A DNA stretch of 64,000 bases from Apium graveolens (taxonomy: Eukaryota; Streptophyta; Magnoliopsida; Apiales; Apiaceae), in the NCBI RefSeq assembly GCF_009905375.1, contig NC_133653.1, positions 69,636,920 through 69,700,919 on the forward strand, in the 5' to 3' direction. Both the position numbers and the translations under genes were made by a program. Below are positions 1 to 10,404 of the stretch, piece by piece; position 1 is the stretch's first letter; each line of letters starts with the position of its first letter. The notes below the pieces were generated by a model that had not been told where the DNA came from, searched no databases, and worked only from the letters and a program-made list of their open reading frames with translations.

Positions 1-1103
1 GTAATCAGGGCTTTGTTCTTCACTTTGTCATGCTTTGTCTTCTTGCACTCTGTAGAAAAGTGACCAGGTTCATCACAGTTGTAGCACTTGATTTTTGACC
101 TGTCTACTTTTCCAGCTTTAGAGTCCTTTCCATCTCTTCTTCCAATTCACTTCTTTTCCCCTCCAGTGAACTTCTTCCCGAAGTTTCTATTCTTCTGAGA
201 CTTCCTGAATTGCATCCTCTTGAAGCCCTTAACCAGCAATGCATCCATTTGCATGACCTCAGAATCTGTCATGTTCTCATCAGTTTCAGAATCAGTATCA
301 TCATCAGGATTTAATGATGAATCATCAGTATCTGATTCTGGCAGATAGTTCTTTTTCCTTGCAACTTCAACAGACCTTTCTTTTGAAGCTTTAGCATTCA
401 CTTTCAAAGAAATTGATTTTCCTTTGCTACTTTTCCTCTCCTTCCTTTGCTGGACTTCCAAGTCATGAGTTCTCAGCATGCCATAGACTTCATCCAGAGT
501 GATTATTTCCAAATCATACTGATGTCGGATGATTGAAGTCTGAGTCTCACATTCTTCATTCAAGGCTATCATAAATTTAGTGTTTGAATCCTCTCGATCA
601 TACACCTTTCCCACCAAAGACAAATTGTTGAGCAGGGTGAGAAATCTGTCATAGATGTTGGTGAGACTATCATCAGGCTTGGCCTCAAAGTGTTCATATT
701 CTTAAATCAGAACAGCCCTTTTGTTCTTCTTGATGGCCATGGTTCCTTGACATTCAGTTTCAAGAGCACCCCAGATCTCCTTGGAAGTCTTGTACTCTAT
801 TAACCTGTTTGACATCACATAATCAAGACTGTTATGCAAAATGTTTCTTACCTTTGCATCTTTCAGCACGGCTACTTTCTCTTCTGGTGTCCACTCACTC
901 TTCTCCTTCAATTGATAGTTTTCAGCAACAGTAGGAGTTGCAGGCACCAGTTTTGTTGGCATGTAGGGTTCATCATCAATTATATCGAGATAGTCTGGAT
1001 TTGTAGCCTCCAGGTGCATGAGCATCTTCACCTTCCATGTAGGATATTCAGTCTTTTTCAGAATGGGGATTTTAATACTTCCATACTTGTTCAGAGATAT
1101 GTT
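1..1103 (-). pseudogene. Ty1-copia gag polyprotein, antisense, interrupted by stops, cut by window edge
   Basis: This is a retrotransposon capsid (Gag) gene read on the minus strand. One frame runs from about 1103 to the window edge. It begins with a conserved copia Gag N-terminus (YPTWKVKMLMHLEA, then MSNRLIEYKTSKEIWGALE, the UBN2/gag-polypeptide type). An acidic Ser/Asp linker follows near 250-340, then a CCHC zinc knuckle at 45-86 (CYNC...GHFSTEC) for RNA binding. Two in-frame stops break it: TAA at 702-704 within LI*EYEHF, best explained by CAA to TAA, and TGA at 147-149. There is no frameshift between the pieces. The protein resembles the gag of the long copia element at 45682 onward, so both belong to related Sirevirus-like families. 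The pol part lies beyond position 1. Confidence 0.85.
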
Positions 1104-1150
1104 TTAGATCGCTTCTGATTATAAATTTATCAGTGAGCTCTAATACCAAT

Positions 1151-1641
1151 TGTTGCCCAGTAAAGATACAATTATTTAAGGGGGGTTGGATACAATTGTA
1201 TAAATGTTTCGAACAAGTATAAAAATATAATAGTTATTTATATTTATGATAAAAACTGTTACAAACTCTCTCAAGAAATACTGATGTTCTTGAGAGCTAC
1301 TAGGTTGTACAATGCTCGAGTTGATCACTATGTGATGACCTAAACTATGTTTATATAATACACAGCTGCTAAAAATCAGTCTAGGATATGCATTATCAAT
1401 TATTAATAGAAAATGATACATATCTCTAGCTGAATATACAAAGTCCTATCACTCAGAACGAACAGATATCCATCCCTCAAAATAAGAAACAGACTTAATC
1501 TTCAAAATAGACTGTCTTCAAATACTGATGTTTCTGCAGATACTGATGGGCATCAAATCCTGATGGCACATCAAATCCTGAAGACATCCAAAACAGCCAG
1601 ATCCTGAGCTTCTCCTGATCATTGAGAATCATCACGTAACA
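1151..1641 (-). repeat. 5' LTR of the antisense copia element, with primer-binding site at 1138-1149
   Basis: On the minus strand this 491-bp segment begins TGTTACG at 1641 and ends GGGCAACA at 1151, the TG...CA form of an LTR. Directly inside it, minus strand 1149-1138 reads TTGGTATTAGAGC. This is one base from the usual plant copia primer site complementary to initiator tRNA-Met. A minus-strand TATA element (TATATAA) lies near 1351-1358. Downstream of it is a perfect 10-bp inverted repeat (1268-1277 with 1287-1296) in the transcribed leader, and then the pyrimidine-rich ATCCAACCCCCC typical of these LTR ends. The other LTR is outside the window, so no target duplication can be tested. Confidence 0.75.
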
Positions 1642-2496
1642 GCATTGAGAAGCTCTCACCCTTGAACATCAACTCAAGGAACTCTTTTGTGAAAAGAGGT
1701 TAGTGAGAGGACTGCCTCAGCTGGAATTCAGAAGATGATAAAAGTGAGGCATGTCGAAAAGAGAAGTCAAAGACAACATCACATCAAAGTGAAGATATAC
1801 CTTAGTGATGATTGATGACTACTCTTTAAACAAAGTTATTGTTCGTGTGTTCCCAAGACAAGACATCACATATGGTGATTGATCACATCAAAGAAGATCA
1901 AGCTGGAAGCAACTATAAAAGAAATGATCTTGTGATCAGATAATGGGACTGAATTCAAGAAGCAGTTCTGATTAATATCTGTAACATCAAGAATATTTTG
2001 AGACACATTTAGTACTGGGAACTCCGTGTCAGAATGGAGTAGTACAAAGGGAAGAACCGAAACTTGATTCAAGCAACAAGGACAATGTCAAGCTAATCAA
2101 GACTTTCTAAATACCAAAGGGTTGAAGCAGTCAATACAGTTTGCAACAAGTAAGATCAGGCCTTGATCGGGATGTATACATGAAGACCACTAATGAGTTA
2201 ATGGCCAACAGAAGCAAACACTGGATTACCTGAAAGTGTTTAGAGAGAATGTTCAACGGAAGCAAACATGGAATGTTTTCAGTTGTTTGAAGATCTTGGC
2301 ATTTGCAGCTAAGATTAGTTATGATATTTTCCATGGCTACTCAGTGGAGTATACAACCTATAGGGCATTTGTGGTTGATCAACAGAAGGTGATTGAAAGT
2401 CTAAGTGCACATTTCAACAACTCCATGTTCCAAGCTGTTACAGGTGAAATTAATGGTATTGATGATTCATATCTAAGCAGTGGATTGGAAATGTAA
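1642..2496 (+). pseudogene. Ty1-copia integrase remnant, sense strand
   Basis: This is an eroded integrase region of an older copia element. Just inside the antisense LTR the sequence reads as a broken GAG-pre-integrase zinc domain (KLSPLNINS, then RGLPQLEF after a frameshift at about 1705). The integrase core follows near 1800-1960 (MIDDYS, then a degraded version of the second catalytic Asp region near 1935). The integrase-to-RT linker lies at about 2320-2496, with the diagnostic DQQKVIESL stretch. Stops and indels occur every few dozen codons, so no protein is made. The abrupt start at 1642 is where the antisense copia LTR was inserted. Confidence 0.65.
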
Positions 2497-2789
2497 AAAA
2501 TAACTCATTATTTCAATAAATCCAGATAGCAAGGGTAAGGATTTTCAAGAAATCCCAGCATCGGCTTAGGAGGAGCAAAAGAAGGATCAACTAGTCAGAC
2601 ACAACACCTCATTGGAAATCAGAGGACACTAAAGAACATATCTGCTGAGACAAAGGGTTTGATGTCAATGTTATTCCCAGAGTCTAGTTCTTAAGTGATC
2701 TAGATGGTGGAGTAATGATTAGCAGGGCTACTGAGTGTAGATGATTATTTCTCTAATTTTCTATCTGAAGAAGAAACTGAGAAAGTTAC

Positions 2790-3739
2790 AAAATTTCTGA
2801 TAGATGCGGATTGATTGGGAGATTGTAAAGCAAGATGAACTCAATCATTCAGCAAGCAGATTGAGGGAAGCTGGTATCCAAACCAAATGATAATTTTGTA
2901 ATTGGTACAAGGATAACCAGAAGTCAAACTGAATGACAATGGCATTGTCACGAGGGACAAGGCCAAATTGGATGCTAGGGTATTATCAGGAAGCAATATC
3001 TAACAGAAAGCACCAGTAACGAGACTTGAGGATATTATGACATATCAGGCCCCTGTTGCATATTCTACCTGTAATTGGACTCTAGTAAATGTGTACAAGT
3101 GCACTCCTGGTTGGTGAGTCAAAGGAAGTAGTCAATGCACAACAGTTCATGGACTTTGCAGTTGCAGATTTATTAGACTATGCATATCTCTTCTTCACAA
3201 GCTCACTTCAGGTTGGTATGAACTAGTATACTACTCAAGAAACCGTCAAGAACATGGTATGTCACTCTAACTGAAGCTACAGTTTAATATGAACTAGTAG
3301 ACTCGTCATATTAATAACTCTCTTATCACTAGGCACAAACATAGTGTTATATATGTGTAGTGATATAATATTCTCAAGATGCCAAAGTGCAAGGTTCCAA
3401 GTGGATCCTAGAGAATCCAATCTTATAGCTATTAACAAGATTATTAGATATCTTAAGGGACTATTAACTCTTGGAGTAAAGTACCCTAAAGATATTATGC
3501 TTAACATGTTTGGCTATATAGATATATATTACATAGGTTGTAAGAAAGACAGGAGAAGCATCTCTGAAGCTGTCAACTTAGGTGACAGGAGGGGAATCTC
3601 AGGAAGCTGTCAACTTCGTGGAAGAAGATTGATTTCTTTTACGATGAGAAACAACTTCAAATCCAACAACTCTGTGGAACACTCTATAACAAGGCACCTT
3701 CACACCAGGTATCATTACTTTAGAAAGCATGTCTTTTAG
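2790..3739 (+). pseudogene. Ty1-copia reverse transcriptase/RNase H remnant, sense strand
   Basis: The continuation of the same eroded pol gene. Near 2800-2970 a broken RT N-terminus is visible: a degraded DADW...QDELN motif, then IGTR. Most of the RT palm, including the YVDD box, is missing. The best preserved part is 3344-3739, which matches the copia RT/RNase H junction: ARFQVDPRESNLIAINK, IIRYLKG, GCKKDRRS, SGSCQLRGRRLISF and ITRHLHTRYHYFRKHV. Within it the serine-rich segment is partly duplicated (3565-3612). The RNase H acidic residues are mostly lost, so it is non-functional. Confidence 0.7.
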
Positions 3740-5800
3740 TCAAGGATTCGCTTGTAGAAACATTTATTAAATCACTTGTTAAAGTTAATTTTTCAAGACT
3801 GGTTTGTAAGTGTAGGATATCATTCATTGCTTATTAGCTGGAAAACCCATCTATAAGGAATTCTTAATATAAGTTCACAGGTATTAAATCTTCTATATTT
3901 AAAGAACTTGTGAATTTATCAGTAATCCAGTACCTCGTACTTAGTGCTACTATCTTGATTATCATGATTACAATGTCATATACATTTGTGGTAGTTAAGT
4001 ATTATAGCATTAAGTTTGAATATTATTTTAATTGATTTAAATTATTATTGTAGACAATTACATTCCATATAAGTCTCATTATTTGAATTATATTAAAATA
4101 ACATGCAGCATAGTTATTTGTATCTTGTACGAATAATTGTGATACTTTTAGTATTAGTGATATTATTTAGAATTTTTGTTCTAAGTAATCAATGCTTATT
4201 TCTAAAATCACTAATATTGAAAGTTAAAGTATTTTCTAAGTTATGTGTATCAATATTTTATATGCTTAGAAAGTATTTCTAAAATTACTAATTATCCAGA
4301 GAGTGATTTCCATGTGTATAACTCATATATTCTATTGGTGATTATTCAAGAATAATTATAAATATTTAAGTGCTAGTATCTAACTCATAGATATTTAGTA
4401 TTTATTTTGGGTAGTTTGGATTATGGAAATTGAAGCAATTCATTGATTTTATTTGCTCCATAATCCAAACTAACTTAAAGTAAATAAGGAGCATGATTGA
4501 TTATAACTAAATCTATCAACAGTTGATATCTAGTATATTGATTGTAACTTATGTGTTATAGAACAATTATGAGATTTTGGTTCTCATTAATTTAGCAATG
4601 CTTATATCTCAAGAATTTATTGTAATCATAATCATGATTGTAGCATGATTAGTTGTATACTAATTCTTGACTTATATCAGTTAATGATACTTAGTTAAGA
4701 GTTTAACTATGAACTAATTGTGAAGTATTAGTATTTGTGGCATTACTTAGAACTCCTCTAAGTTATCATTGCTTATTCTCAGTCACTTATACTAATATAA
4801 AAAGTGTAAAATATCTCTTAAAGTACAACTATGGTCAATGAGGATTCTGCTTTATTGGAAGTAACCATATGTTGTCCACTTAGAATAATTTTTATACTTA
4901 TTTGCAAATTCCTTAACACTTTGATAATATATGTCATACTCAATAGATCAATGTATATGGAACTTATAATATCTTTCTAAGATTGCAAACAAGACAAGGT
5001 TGGTTAATGTTGCTTTATTTATCAAACCAATATTGTCTGAGATATTATAGTTGTTAGGAGTTAACAATTACATAGAATATGAAATTGAATGCTAATGTCT
5101 ACTTGATAGATAATTGGTATTTAATTCATTGATATCTTATTATAATATGTTTGAATTATGATGTTAGACAATTCCATGTCAAATCAGTTTCATGATTTAA
5201 ATTATATTAAAGTAGGGTGCAATATAATTATTAGTATCTAAATACTTAACAAGTATCAGACAATGATATATTATTAATATTTTGTTGCAGATAATTATAA
5301 GATTTTAAGTTCTAGTGAATTTATATGCTTTGCTATATCTGACAGATTCACTATAATTTAAAATTAGCAGCATATTCATTCTTATTAATATTATTTATCA
5401 ACAAACAATGTTGTTGGTAATAATTTTATAAAGATAGATTATGGACAGTTTGATATGAATGAGAGACTTTACCCTAAGTGATCAATGCTTTTACAAAACC
5501 TCATTCATGTTAAAAGACAAATCTTTCTTTCTCTTATTAATAATGCTAGGTCATGAGTCTGTGTCTTTTTCATATTAAAAGACATGATTATTTATATTTT
5601 TATGCATAAAAGCAGACTTGTGCACTCAAACAGTTTTAAGAGAAAAATCAAACTTCTTTGTACTTTAGTGATTGCTTATTTCATTAAAATCTTTTTGAAA
5701 TCACTATTGTACATCATTTCTCTCAAAAGATTAAATATAAAATTTGTATTTATTATAGATCTTAAGTGCATTTTATCTCTATATTTCCATATGCTCTGTG
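3740..5800. other. AT-rich non-coding spacer of the old copia element, with diverged repeats
   Basis: No coding potential was found. Diverged copies of sequences recur: 4053-4130 and 5165-5240 share a core (TAGACAATT..., then AATTATATTAAA, then TATTTGTATCT/TATTAGTATCT). A motif like TAAGTNATCAATGCTTATT recurs near 3820, 4180, 4590, 4765 and 5480. In position this corresponds to the long variable region that Sirevirus-type elements carry between pol and the 3' LTR. That assignment is inferred from location, not from a protein match. Confidence 0.45.
4400..4485. repeat. Imperfect inverted repeat with a 15-bp perfect stem
   Basis: The arms AGTTTGGATTATGGA at 4413-4427 and TCCATAATCCAAACT at 4457-4471 are perfect complements, 29 nt apart. 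Pairing continues imperfectly outward for about 15 more bases on each side (TATTTATTTT against the complement of TTAAAGTAAATAA). The ~90-nt fold-back could be a small MITE remnant or a small-RNA-type hairpin. Nothing here identifies a known miRNA. Confidence 0.6.
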
Positions 5801-7840
5801 ATGCAGGTTCAGCCTCCAATGGCATTCTTTCATTTGATAGTCATGAGGTTGAAAACCCACAACTTCTATCCCAGACTGTAAAGACAAACACATAAACAGA
5901 TTCAACCAACACTCTCTTACCACTAAAATGAAGTATGAATGAGCGTGAGGGAGAAAGTGCCTTAGTGCACCATATAAGGAAGGTTCTGAAGTCAACCCAG
6001 CAGCTCGGTCTCCTACAAAGATGAGTAGTATTTAAACTGAGATAACTGCTAGCCCCCATACATCTTCTCAAAAAGATGTAATGGCAGAAAAGGCATTAAA
6101 AAGTTACTAGATTCATCCTCTCAACAGGGTGCGTCTATTGAAATTCGCATATCGGCTAGGGTATCCGATGTAGTGTCACCATCTCAAACATAAATAGTTT
6201 TTGATGCACAAGGATAGGTTACACACACAAAGGATGAGTTGACGGAAACAAGAGTTTCGACCATTTTACGGTCAGATTCGATTATTCAAGGTTCTTTAAT
6301 GGACTAATTGTCTTTACAGATGTTAGGAGAGGATACTGATCCAATAGCCATATGTCAGTGGTCAGTGTCTACCTCCCCAGGCTTAAATGCCCTGGATGCA
6401 TCCGCGGATAGTGGATTTGACATAGGTGCAGATCGGCAACTTGTTGACAATGATTTAGATTTACCTGATGAGTCACAAGGAAATGTCTTCACAGACGTTA
6501 GAAGGAAACTTTGATTTTTATGCTAAATTCTTTGGATCATTGTTTACCTTCCCAGAGTTCAAATCTGGAACCCTAAAAGGGAAACTAGCAACTTGTAGAT
6601 TATGACTCAGATTCATCTGGCGAGTCTAACGAGGATGGGGATTTGCGAACTCCCATTGCGCCACCGGTGACCTCCTTAAGGATGGCTAAGGTGATTTTCT
6701 TTGCAGGTACAGCTGGATTTTGGAGCTATGAGAGGAGTGATACACTTGTGAGAATGAGTGTAAACACGAGTGGAGAGAAAAGTAAAAAACATGTGAGGTA
6801 CACGAAATAGAATCACACACTCACAGTGAGGAAGAAAGAGAAACACCATATCCCATTCCATATCCCTAAATACTGGTTCTTGATACTTCGTGTCTCGAAT
6901 CTGTTTATGATTGGAACCTAAATCTTAAGGGCCCAACATTTACATATTGGATTAGAATACTTCGAGACCTAACAAATTAGGAGCTAACAATTGGTAACAA
7001 TTGGTGATCTCACAGTTGGGAGATATAATGAATTGGAAAGATCGGTGAACATGATGATCAACAATGAAGTCATTCTTGCAGCATTTAAAGGGACATGGTT
7101 TGATCAGACTATGACTTGTTATTTCTTTTCCAACCAAGAAAAATATGAGAACTCCTTCAGATAATAACATACATTCCTTCTCTAAAGGGGAGATAAAAGC
7201 TTATATAATAGTTTGGAGGATTCCTCAACTAAGGGGGAGAAATAGCAGGGAGGAGGAAAAAGGTAAAGCACATGTACATTACACCACACTAGTGTTGTTT
7301 GTAACTACCGTTCCTATTGTACGGGAGAGGTGGTAAACATAAGATGATTTCCTAGTAATCAGAAGAAGTGGTTTGGTTCATCACTATTCTTCATAAAGGG
7401 AGAAGTTGTTTTCCAAAAGGGGAGTACCATTGGTTTTTATCTGTGGACCTATTATACGGGAGAGGTGGTAAATGAAGGTGATCTCCTTTAAGCAGTTGAT
7501 TCTCATAGGGGGAGAAGCAAGAGAGATATGCGCTTCTCAACAGAAAATATGGTTGTACAAAAGAAGCTGATGATGATTACTTCAAGACTGAGAAGTATTA
7601 TCTGGAAGAGATTTGAAGAACCAAGGAAATGAAGGTGAAACTACTTGAAGAGCAGTTCAGTGCTAGAGGAACAAGCATCTTTCATTTCAGTTACTCAAGA
7701 AATCTGGAAATGCAGTATTTGATCCAGAAAATCAGTAGCATTATTTACAAGTCATGTTACTTTACTTTTTCAAGTTGTTAGTTAAGTTATCCTCTTTATT
7801 TAATTTTTTTGTTAGGTTTAACAATCAAATAGGGGGAGAT
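5801..7840 (+). other. Remnant 3' variable region of a copia element with reiterated polypurine tracts
   Basis: No intact gene was found. Two diverged tandem copies of ~175 bp lie at about 6310-6485 and 6486-6660 (TGTCTTTACAGATGTTAG against TGTCTTCACAGACGTTAG, then ACTTGTTGACAATGA against ACTTGTAGATTATGA). A short LTR-end-like sequence occurs near 6955-6974 (CGAGACCTAACA). From 7180 to 7840, purine tracts resembling plus-strand priming sites recur (near 7184, 7230, 7396, 7416, 7506 and 7830). The last abuts the 3' LTR exactly as a functional polypurine tract would. The unit CGGGAGAGGTGGTAAA occurs twice, near 7322 and 7456. Confidence 0.5.
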
Positions 7841-8817
7841 TGTTGGTAAGACTGTGTAGCTGTATGAACAGTTATGTGATAACTCAACACGAGAACAACA
7901 CTAGAACAAGACGGGTTAATAATACTACGTCTACACAAGAAATCGGAAGAAATGAAGACAAGGCAAATACAAAGAATCAGAAGATTAGAAGAAGGCTTAA
8001 AGTCTGTTTACAGGTCACTTAAAGAAGTTCATTAATATGATCATCCCTCAGTGAAGAATAAAGGTTAAAGACTTTCAGGATTTCAAAAATGTTGAAGATT
8101 CAGTGTATAAGTGTTACAAGAAGATTTATGTGTATTGGCATTGGTTGAAGATAGACAGTGTATGAAGTATAGGAATCTGAAGAATTGAAGATAGGGTATA
8201 GATAGAGGTTAAGGAAGACAACTGCAGTCTTGAATTTATACTCACTGACAGGAGTTCATTTATATGTTCAAGCGTCGGTGAAGAACAGTGAATGAAGTAT
8301 TCAAGATTGTAGTAGCAATGAAGACGTTGTCTAAAGCAACAGAAAGGATTCCAGTGAAAGTACAGTTTTTTATTGACAGTCAGTGTCCGAAGCAATAAAG
8401 TTGTTGCAAGCTTAACAATTTAATCAAGGCTATAATACGAAGACCTGAATCGGGGTTAGTTGTCTGTGAACTAGGCCAGTTGCACTACGCGTCAACAGCT
8501 CGTGAAAGGAATCTGGGTATTATTTTTAGAAGAATTGTTAAGTTGAGGAACGTACTTGGATTGAACGTTTATCTGTTAAAGTATGATAAGAGGTGCGCAG
8601 GTATACAGCTAAGCGGCTCGAGGGATTGGCGAAGCTCAAAGTTTAATTGTTAAATTAAATAAATTTATTTAATGGACTTTAATATAATTTATTTAATAAA
8701 CTTAAAATAATTTATTTTATAAACTTTAAATAAGTTTATTTTATAAATCTAAATTAGTTTATTTATATAAGTTAAATTTAAGTTTATTTTGTAAATTAAT
8801 TTAGTTACAATTTAAAC

Positions 8818-9000
8818 TTAAATAAAAAGAAAAAGGAAAACAAAAAAAAAGAAAAAGAAAAGAAAAGAAAAATAAATGAAAAAGAAAAAGAAAATATAAA
8901 AAGAAAACCAAATGAAAGAAAAACAAAAAGAAAACAAAAAAAGGAAAAAGGAAAAAGAAAAAAGAAAAAAGAAACCAAAAGAAAAATGAAATAAACAAAA
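8818..9000 (+). repeat. Purine-only low-complexity tract (GAAAA-rich)
   Basis: About 180 nt of the plus strand are almost entirely A and G, interrupted by a few T and C. On the minus strand it can be read as open frames made of Phe, Leu and Ser, which are compositional artefacts and not genes. It lies inside the 3' LTR. Confidence 0.9.
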
Positions 9001-9585
9001 AGCAACCATCATGGTCGCAAGTTAGATTAGTAAAAGAAAATGAGTACAAGTTCTGTACTTGTATAAGTCGCAAGTTGGTGATTACTTAGTCGCAAGTTGG
9101 TGGAATAAAAGGAAACCCCTCCTGAGTCGCAGGTTAAGCTTTTGTTTTAAGTTTTTGTAAATAAAAACTATGTGTCCATCTCCCTGTGGTCGCCAGTTAC
9201 AAACTCTCTCCTCAACCACACATTTATTGGATATAAGTCTACACAACAGAAGCAGAAAAATTCACTTGTGATGTTCATCTTCTTCTCCAAAAAGAGAGCT
9301 GGTGAAAAACAAGCAGCAAAGAAAATACAGAGAAGCTCAGGAAAATTATATGCCCGTTTAACTTCTCACCGGAGTAACGTTATAATACCCGATTTACCTC
9401 GTGTATATTCATAGAGGCATTATAATCGTTACCCGGTAATTAAATCCTAGTACAAACAAAAGCTAGAACATTGTATAGGATTTAATTTGTTGATCTTTGT
9501 AGAAGTTAGGAACTTTGTTGTTCTTAGATTGTAGCCGGTTAATTTATTTACCGGAGTGTAGTAACACCCCTCGCGGATTTATATA

Positions 9586-9588
<3 letters not shown>

Positions 9589-9632
<44 letters not shown>
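9589..9632. repeat. (AT)n microsatellite
   Basis: Roughly 22 uninterrupted AT dinucleotides within the old copia LTR. Repeat number is likely to vary between individuals. Confidence 0.95.
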
Positions 9633-9634
<2 letters not shown>

Positions 9635-10310
9635 CCCCGAATATCTTGTGTTCCTTGTTTTATTGTTCCAAACACTATTCCTCTCAAAAACACGGAACCA
9701 CTAACCGAGCACTAAATTTTATATCCGTAAAAGATTCGAAAGAATTTTTTAATTTAGTGATTATCGTATTCAACCCCTCCTTCTACGATATTTTGAGACC
9801 TAACATATTTTTATTTGAATAATTATATATAATCTTATATCATATACATACTAATAATTGTTGTCTTATATTTATGATTTTAATCGAAGAGCACTTAATA
9901 AAAATATTGTATCAATATTGAACAAATACGTAATATATATTTTGTTTTTCGTATATGTGTATACATGATCATTAAATATTTTAAATTTAATTTTTTTTCT
10001 TATAATTGTATACATGATCATTCAATTTTATTAAACATTTATTATATATAATATCGTAAATTTTAATATAACATTTATTTTAAAAAGTATGAGACCGTAA
10101 CATAATTATTTTATATGTAAAATATCGATTAGTATTTTTATTTTAGTAGTAACTTAATTTTTTTTTAAATATGTAGGTAACTTAATTAGCAGATATAAAA
10201 AAATATTATTAAAAAGGTTATATCATAACTCTAACGCGACAGTTGCATATTAAGTGTATGGTTACTAATACCAAAGATATATTGGCAATAATGTTATTGG
10301 AGTGTGCAGT

Positions 10311-10404
10311 TTCAATTCCAATTAACAGTATTTTTTAAACATACAGTTAAATTCAGGTTCAATTCCAATTAACAGTATTTTTTAAACATACGGTTAAATT
10401 TCAC
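10311..10404. repeat. Tandem duplication, 47-bp unit, two copies
   Basis: The unit starting TTCAATTCCAATTAACAG occurs at 10311 and again at 10358 with only a few mismatches (ACAGTTAAATT against ACGGTTAAATT). Confidence 0.9.

Larger units (their letters stand above)
7841..9805 (+). repeat. 3' LTR of the old sense copia element
   Basis: It starts TGTTGGTAAGAC immediately after the polypurine tract AGGGGGAGAT. It ends at 9805 with TTCAACCCCTCCTTCTACG...GAGACCTAACA, the same style of terminus as the copia LTR ending at 45626. The length is about 1965 bp. Internal features are ~24-bp AT-rich tandem repeats (8645-8810), a purine-rich tract (8818-9000), five copies of a TCGCAAGTT-like motif (9013-9200) and an (AT)n microsatellite (9589-9632). 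No matching intact 5' LTR is in the window, so age and target duplication cannot be judged. Confidence 0.65.

Noticed and set aside
3344..3739. Reading 3344-3739 as an intact host gene
   Set aside because: The sequence clearly matches copia RT/RNase H motifs and is a fragment of a decayed polyprotein.
8801..9073. Three overlapping antisense frames rich in Phe, Leu and Ser
   Set aside because: They are a by-product of the purine-only tract on the plus strand; composition alone explains them.
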